This document shows, one piece after another, positions 7,861 through 10,279 of a DNA stretch of 10,279 nt. The translations under genes were made by a program, and so were the position numbers. Positions within the stretch are counted from its first letter, which is position 1. The number at the start of each line of letters is the position of its first letter. The stretch spans positions 1-10,279 of the forward strand of contig JASJBQ010000185.1 of NCBI GenBank assembly GCA_030066455.1, written 5' to 3'. Below the pieces are notes generated by a model, which made no database searches, was not told where the DNA came from, and was given only the letters and a program-made list of their open reading frames with translations. This stretch comes from Desulfobacterales bacterium (GTDB lineage: Bacteria > Desulfobacterota > Desulfobacteria > Desulfobacterales > UBA5852).

Positions 7861-7885
7861 CGGCGCCCGTTGGAATACGGCGCCG
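7861..7885 (-). promoter_or_regulatory. Leader hairpin upstream of the TPR-protein gene
   Basis: CGGCGCC (7861-7867) and GGCGCCG (7879-7885) form a perfect 7-bp GC-rich stem with an 11-nt loop. It lies in the predicted untranslated leader of the minus-strand gene, about 40-60 nt before its ATG. There is no T-run after it on either strand, so it is not an obvious terminator. An RNA-stability or translation role is possible. Confidence 0.3.
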
Positions 7886-7912
7886 TTCGTCATCTGCCTG
7901 TTTTCGGTAATA

Positions 7913-7929
7913 TTTGATTTATATCACAA
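7913..7929. promoter_or_regulatory. CRP/FNR-family-like operator
   Basis: TTGAT (7914-7918), four bases, then ATCAC (7923-7927) matches the FNR box TTGAT-N4-ATCAA at 9 of 10 fixed positions. Read on the minus strand as TTGTGA-N6-TCAAA it also resembles the CRP/HcpR type TGTGA-N6-TCACA with one mismatch. Its centre, between 7920 and 7921, coincides with the -10 box of the leftward promoter. That position fits repression of that promoter better than activation. Which family member binds cannot be told from the sequence. Confidence 0.45.
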
Positions 7930-7945
7930 TCTATCGGCAAGTAAA
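7918..7945 (-). promoter_or_regulatory. Sigma-70-like promoter for the TPR-protein gene
   Basis: On the minus strand TTTACT (7945-7940, 4 of 6) and TATAAA (7923-7918, 5 of 6) are separated by 16 bp. A start near 7911 would give a leader of about 88 nt. This is the only clearly AT-rich stretch in the spacer. The -10 box is the exact centre of a CRP/FNR-like palindrome, which suggests control by such a factor. Confidence 0.5.
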
Positions 7946-8016
7946 CGGACGGCATGAGGGGCGCTGAGGCCGTTCCGCACCGGCGCCAGCCACCGCCACG
8001 AAGGCGACGTCGAAGG

Positions 8017-8032
8017 CGGGACAGGACTTGCT
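8017..8032 (+). promoter_or_regulatory. Sigma-54 (-24/-12) promoter for the small-protein/DUF1848/dus operon
   Basis: CGGGACAGGACTTGCT matches the RpoN consensus TGGCACRNNNNTTGCW at all but two fixed positions. It keeps the essential GG (8018-8019) and GC (8030-8031) with exactly 10 bp between them. The predicted start is near 8043, leaving a leader of about 55 nt before the ATG at 8098. Sigma-54 promoters need an AAA+ enhancer-binding activator; none is encoded here. A competing sigma-70 reading (TTGCTT, 17 bp, TTTTAA at 8051) is much weaker. Confidence 0.55.
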
Positions 8033-8097
8033 TTTTATCCCGATCTGGGGTTTTAAGGCCTTTTATCCTGCGATGAAATCCCGAAAGGATGCCCCGG

Positions 8098-8436
8098 ATG
8101 GCCGTCGAAAACGATCTGGTCCTGATCTACTTGGAAGACAACCCCCTGGTATTCGCGCGGATCGAGTCTATTCTCGCGGACAGCAAACCGGACTGGTACC
8201 ATGTCAGGCTGTTGATGCTCCAGGTACCGCCGCAAATCGTCACCTGGATTCTGCGCGATGTCTATATCGACGGGCAGGAATTTACCATGAACGGAAAGCG
8301 CCTGCGTTTGGAGCCGGTCGAAGCGCCTGCGGAGCCTGATGCCGATGCCGCCACCGAACATGAAGACACCGCCGCGGGGGCACCTGAAAACGGCCGCACC
8401 AATGTCATCTCCCTGGCCGACCTGAAAAAGACATGA
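8098..8436 (+). CDS. Small conserved-type hypothetical protein with acidic linker and basic tail
   Basis: A 112-aa protein, probably cytoplasmic, with no signal or membrane segment. I chose ATG 8098 because GAAAGGA ends 9 nt before it; the in-frame ATG at 8089 would overlap that site. Residues 1-75 look like one compact beta-rich domain (LVLIYLED, WYHVRLLMLQVP, TWILRDVYIDGQEFTMNGKR). Residues 76-100 are an acidic Ala/Glu/Asp/Pro linker. The last ten residues, VISLADLKKT, look like a short tail motif. I recall similar proteins as unnamed hypotheticals in Desulfobacterota, but cannot verify this here. A 5-bp pairing of ATCCT (8065-8069) with AGGAT (8086-8090) could cover the ribosome site. It is first in an operon with a DUF1848 protein and a DusB-like enzyme. 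Function unknown. Confidence 0.8.
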   Translation: MAVENDLVLIYLEDNPLVFARIESILADSKPDWYHVRLLMLQVPPQIVTWILRDVYIDGQEFTMNGKRLRLEPVEAPAEPDADAATEHEDTAAGAPENGRTNVISLADLKKT

Positions 8437-8480
8437 CACTGGAAGTGTTCGCCGGCCAGCGGGTGAAGCGCCCCGCCTGA
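8433..8480 (+). CDS. 15-codon mini-ORF bridging small-protein gene and DUF1848 gene
   Basis: ATG at 8433 overlaps the upstream stop as ATGA. The ORF (MTLEVFAGQRVKRPA) stops at 8478-8480, two bases before the DUF1848 ATG at 8483. The DUF1848 gene has no good ribosome site of its own; the nearest purine run, GGGTGAAG, is about 15 nt upstream and inside this mini-ORF. Termination-reinitiation through the mini-ORF would explain how that gene is translated. The peptide has no recognisable domain, and chance remains possible. Confidence 0.3.
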   Translation: MTLEVFAGQRVKRPA

Positions 8481-8482
8481 CT

Positions 8483-9430
8483 ATGGATTCCTCCCGCCCC
8501 AAATATCCGGCCATCCTGTCGGTCTCCCGCCGGACGGATGTTCCCGCCTTCTATCTGGACTGGTTCATGGCGGGGATCCAAAACGGGGGGTTCGAAGTCG
8601 AAAATCCTTACAATCGCCGTCGACGCTGGGTCGCCGCACGGCCTCACGACGTTCACAGCGTCGTGTTCTGGTCCAAGAATTACGAAGCCTTTCTGCGCCA
8701 AGGCATCGGTGAGGCGCTGCAACGCCGGGGCTATCATCTTTTCTTCAATTTCACCGTCAATGCGGACGCCCCCCGCCTGGAGCCCCACGTTCCCCCGCTG
8801 CGCGCCAGACTGCAGCAGCTGGAGGAATTGGCACGAAGATTCGGGCCGCAGACCCTTTTGTGGCGCTTCGATCCCATCTGTTTTTACCGCCGCTCGCCGG
8901 CGTCCCCGCAGGAAAACAACCTTGAACCGCTGGCCCGGATCGCCGCCGCGGCGGCGCGCTTCGGGATTCGGCACTGCGTCACGAGCTTTGTCGACCCCTA
9001 CCCCAAGGTGCTGCGTCGCGCGCGAGGCAACGGCATCATTTTCGACGCGCCTTCCACGGCCGCCAAGACGGCGGTCCTGAAGCGCATGGCCGCCACCCTC
9101 GGCGGGTACGGCATCGTGCTCGCCACCTGCTGTGAAGCCGACATTCTCGAGCACCTGGGGGCGGACTGCGGGGTGCAGCCCGGCGCCTGTATCCCGGGAG
9201 ATCGTCTGGCCCGTCTCTACGGCCCCGAATTCAATCGCCGACGCGACCGCGGCCAACGCGTCGGCGCCGGCTGCGGCTGCAACCTGGCCATCGACATCGG
9301 CAGCTACCACCGGCAGCCTTGCTACCACAACTGCCTGTTCTGCTACGCCCGGCCGCAGGCCCCGTTGAACGCTGCACCGCAACCGGGAATCAATACGGAG
9401 ACGGCATGCAAATCGGCACGGTCACACTAA
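8483..9430 (+). CDS. DUF1848 family protein with C-terminal radical-SAM-like cysteine cluster
   Basis: A 315-aa cytoplasmic protein. The N-terminus has the family signature SVSRRTDVPAFYLDWFM (about 13-29) and VVFWSKN (about 60-66). The middle has LLWRFDPICFY. The C-terminus has GCGCNLAIDIGSYH (263-276), then CX3CX2C at C280, C284 and C287 (PCYHNCLFCYA). CX3CX2C is the motif by which radical SAM enzymes bind a [4Fe-4S] cluster, but there it sits near the N-terminus. Additional cysteines at 216, 217, 229, 236, 264 and 266 could hold a second metal site. The reaction and substrate of DUF1848 are not known; an Fe-S, possibly SAM-using enzyme is inference. It precedes the DusB-like gene and overlaps it by 25 bp in another frame, so expression of the two is coupled. 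The length is normal for the family. The start is set by the conserved N-terminus; no nearby alternative start exists. Confidence 0.92.
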   Translation: MDSSRPKYPAILSVSRRTDVPAFYLDWFMAGIQNGGFEVENPYNRRRRWVAARPHDVHSVVFWSKNYEAFLRQGIGEALQRRGYHLFFNFTVNADAPRLEPHVPPLRARLQQLEELARRFGPQTLLWRFDPICFYRRSPASPQENNLEPLARIAAAAARFGIRHCVTSFVDPYPKVLRRARGNGIIFDAPSTAAKTAVLKRMAATLGGYGIVLATCCEADILEHLGADCGVQPGACIPGDRLARLYGPEFNRRRDRGQRVGAGCGCNLAIDIGSYHRQPCYHNCLFCYARPQAPLNAAPQPGINTETACKSARSH

Positions 9431-10279
9431 CCTGCAACCTCGTCTTCGCCCCGCTGGCCGGAATTTCCAATCTCCCTTTGCGCCTGCTGGCCAAGGAATC
9501 CGGATGCGGGCTGGTGTATTCCGAGATGGTCAGTGCCAACGGGCTCGTCTACGGCGCCGCCAAGACCCACCAACTCATGAACAGCACGCCCGCTGAAAAA
9601 CCGCTGGCCATTCAGCTTTTCGGTTCCGACCCGGCCATCATGGCCGACGCGGCCCAGATCGCCGCGGCTGCCGGGGCCGACATCGTCGACATCAACTTCG
9701 GGTGTGCCGTAAAGAAAATCGTCAAAACCGGGGCCGGCGTCGCTTTGATGCGCACCCCCGAGCGGGCCGCGGCGCTGCTGCGCGCCGTGCGCGACGCCAT
9801 TCGCATCCCTCTGACCATCAAGATCCGCAGCGGTTGGGATCGCGGCGGCGAACAAGCGTTCAATCTCGTGCGCATCGCCGCGGAATGCGGAGTGGACGCA
9901 CTGGCCGTTCATCCGCGCAGCGCCGCCCAGGGGTTTCGCGGACGGGCGGACTGGTCCCTGATTGCCGCCATCAAGAAAACCACGGCCTTGCCGCTGATCG
10001 GCAACGGCGATGTCGAACAGGCCGAGGATGCCGTCCGCATGCTGCAAGAGACCGGCTGCGATGCGGTCATGATCGGCCGGGCCGCCATCGGCAATCCGTT
10101 TATATTTGCGGAAACGCTGGATCTGCTCGCCGGCCGGCGGCGGCAGCCGACCGATAGCCACGCCCGCCTGCGCATCATGCGGCGCTATGCGGCCGATTCG
10201 GTCAGCTATCTGGGGGAGCGCCCGGCCTGCCTGATGATGCGCAGCCGCCTGGGCTGGTTCGTCAAGGGGCTGCACGGCT
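9406..10279 (+). CDS. dusB: tRNA-dihydrouridine synthase, DusB-like (3' end cut by window)
   Basis: Flavoenzyme that reduces uridine to 5,6-dihydrouridine in tRNA using FMN and NAD(P)H. I read 291 codons; the family is usually about 320-350, so some 30-60 are missing. ATG 9406 has GGAG 5 nt upstream. The TIM-barrel Dus domain shows APLAGISN (15-22, FMN binding), the catalytic cysteine C100 in NFGCAVKK, K139 in TIKIRSGW, H169 with R171 in VHPRS, GNGDV (199-203) and the phosphate-gripping MIGRA (222-226). The helical C-terminal domain begins about residue 245, with RLGWFVKGLHG near the cut. The usual proline after the catalytic cysteine is alanine (A101), which is uncommon but need not abolish activity. 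It begins inside the end of the DUF1848 gene, so the two are translationally linked. The general assignment is firm; the DusB subgroup is the best fit by motif spacing. Confidence 0.93.
   Translation, partial: MQIGTVTLTCNLVFAPLAGISNLPLRLLAKESGCGLVYSEMVSANGLVYGAAKTHQLMNSTPAEKPLAIQLFGSDPAIMADAAQIAAAAGADIVDINFGCAVKKIVKTGAGVALMRTPERAAALLRAVRDAIRIPLTIKIRSGWDRGGEQAFNLVRIAAECGVDALAVHPRSAAQGFRGRADWSLIAAIKKTTALPLIGNGDVEQAEDAVRMLQETGCDAVMIGRAAIGNPFIFAETLDLLAGRRRQPTDSHARLRIMRRYAADSVSYLGERPACLMMRSRLGWFVKGLHG

Noticed and set aside
6483..7910. 475-codon plus-strand frame across the TPR-protein gene
   Set aside because: It is a shadow of the minus-strand gene, which has a signal peptide, a ribosome site and TPRs. 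The antisense product is His/Gly/Arg-rich with no recognisable motif.
8055..8062. AAGGCCTT palindrome upstream of the small-protein gene
   Set aside because: An 8-bp perfect palindrome with no second half or neighbouring copy; too short to call an operator or terminator.
8405..9382. 325-codon minus-strand frame across DUF1848
   Set aside because: Antisense to a gene with firm family motifs; no domain in the antisense product.
9427..10275. 282-codon minus-strand frame across the Dus gene
   Set aside because: Antisense shadow; the plus strand carries every Dus active-site motif.
1..10279. Search for mobile elements, CRISPR, tRNA or rRNA
   Set aside because: No direct-repeat arrays, transposase or integrase motifs, CCA-ended cloverleaf or rRNA stretches were seen. 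Gene density and GC are even, so nothing suggests an island.

Overview
This is a GC-rich, densely packed bacterial chromosomal window. The genes look like core or clade-conserved genes of a Gram-negative bacterium. The set includes glutamine-dependent NAD+ synthetase, a dikinase-type ATP-grasp protein with receiver domains, DUF1848 and a DusB-type dihydrouridine synthase, with sigma-54-like and CRP/FNR-like sites. Together these suggest a sulfate-reducing-type Desulfobacterota (former Deltaproteobacteria). That placement is inference from protein style, not from a marker gene. I see no insertion sequence, integrase, CRISPR array, tRNA or rRNA.

Layout: (1) 1-1616, minus strand: nadE, cut by the window start only a few residues before its expected C-terminus. 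(2) 1617-1893: a divergent control region with a promoter on each strand and nested inverted repeats. (3) 1894-5881, plus strand: a 996-aa receiver/ATP-grasp (PEP-synthase-like) protein, then a 316-aa membrane-anchored protein of unknown function. The two are bridged by a 17-codon mini-ORF with ATGA overlaps at both ends. (4) 5853-7823, minus strand: a 656-aa exported protein with C-terminal TPRs, converging on and overlapping the previous gene by 29 bp. (5) 7824-8097: a second divergent control region. It holds a CRP/FNR-like palindrome on the minus-strand promoter and a good sigma-54 (-24/-12) match facing right. (6) 8098-10279, plus strand: an apparent operon of a 112-aa small protein, a 15-codon mini-ORF, a DUF1848 protein with a C-terminal CX3CX2C cluster, and a DusB-like enzyme cut by the window end.

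Functional reading: the left end makes NAD+. The middle unit is a probable phosphotransfer enzyme that may be under phospho-relay control, plus an envelope protein. The right unit couples an uncharacterised Fe-S (radical-SAM-like) protein to a tRNA-modifying flavoenzyme, probably under sigma-54. The most promising little-described items are the domain design of the 996-aa protein, including a possible divergent phospho-histidine motif, the permuted radical-SAM-like DUF1848 protein, and the two mini-ORF translational bridges.
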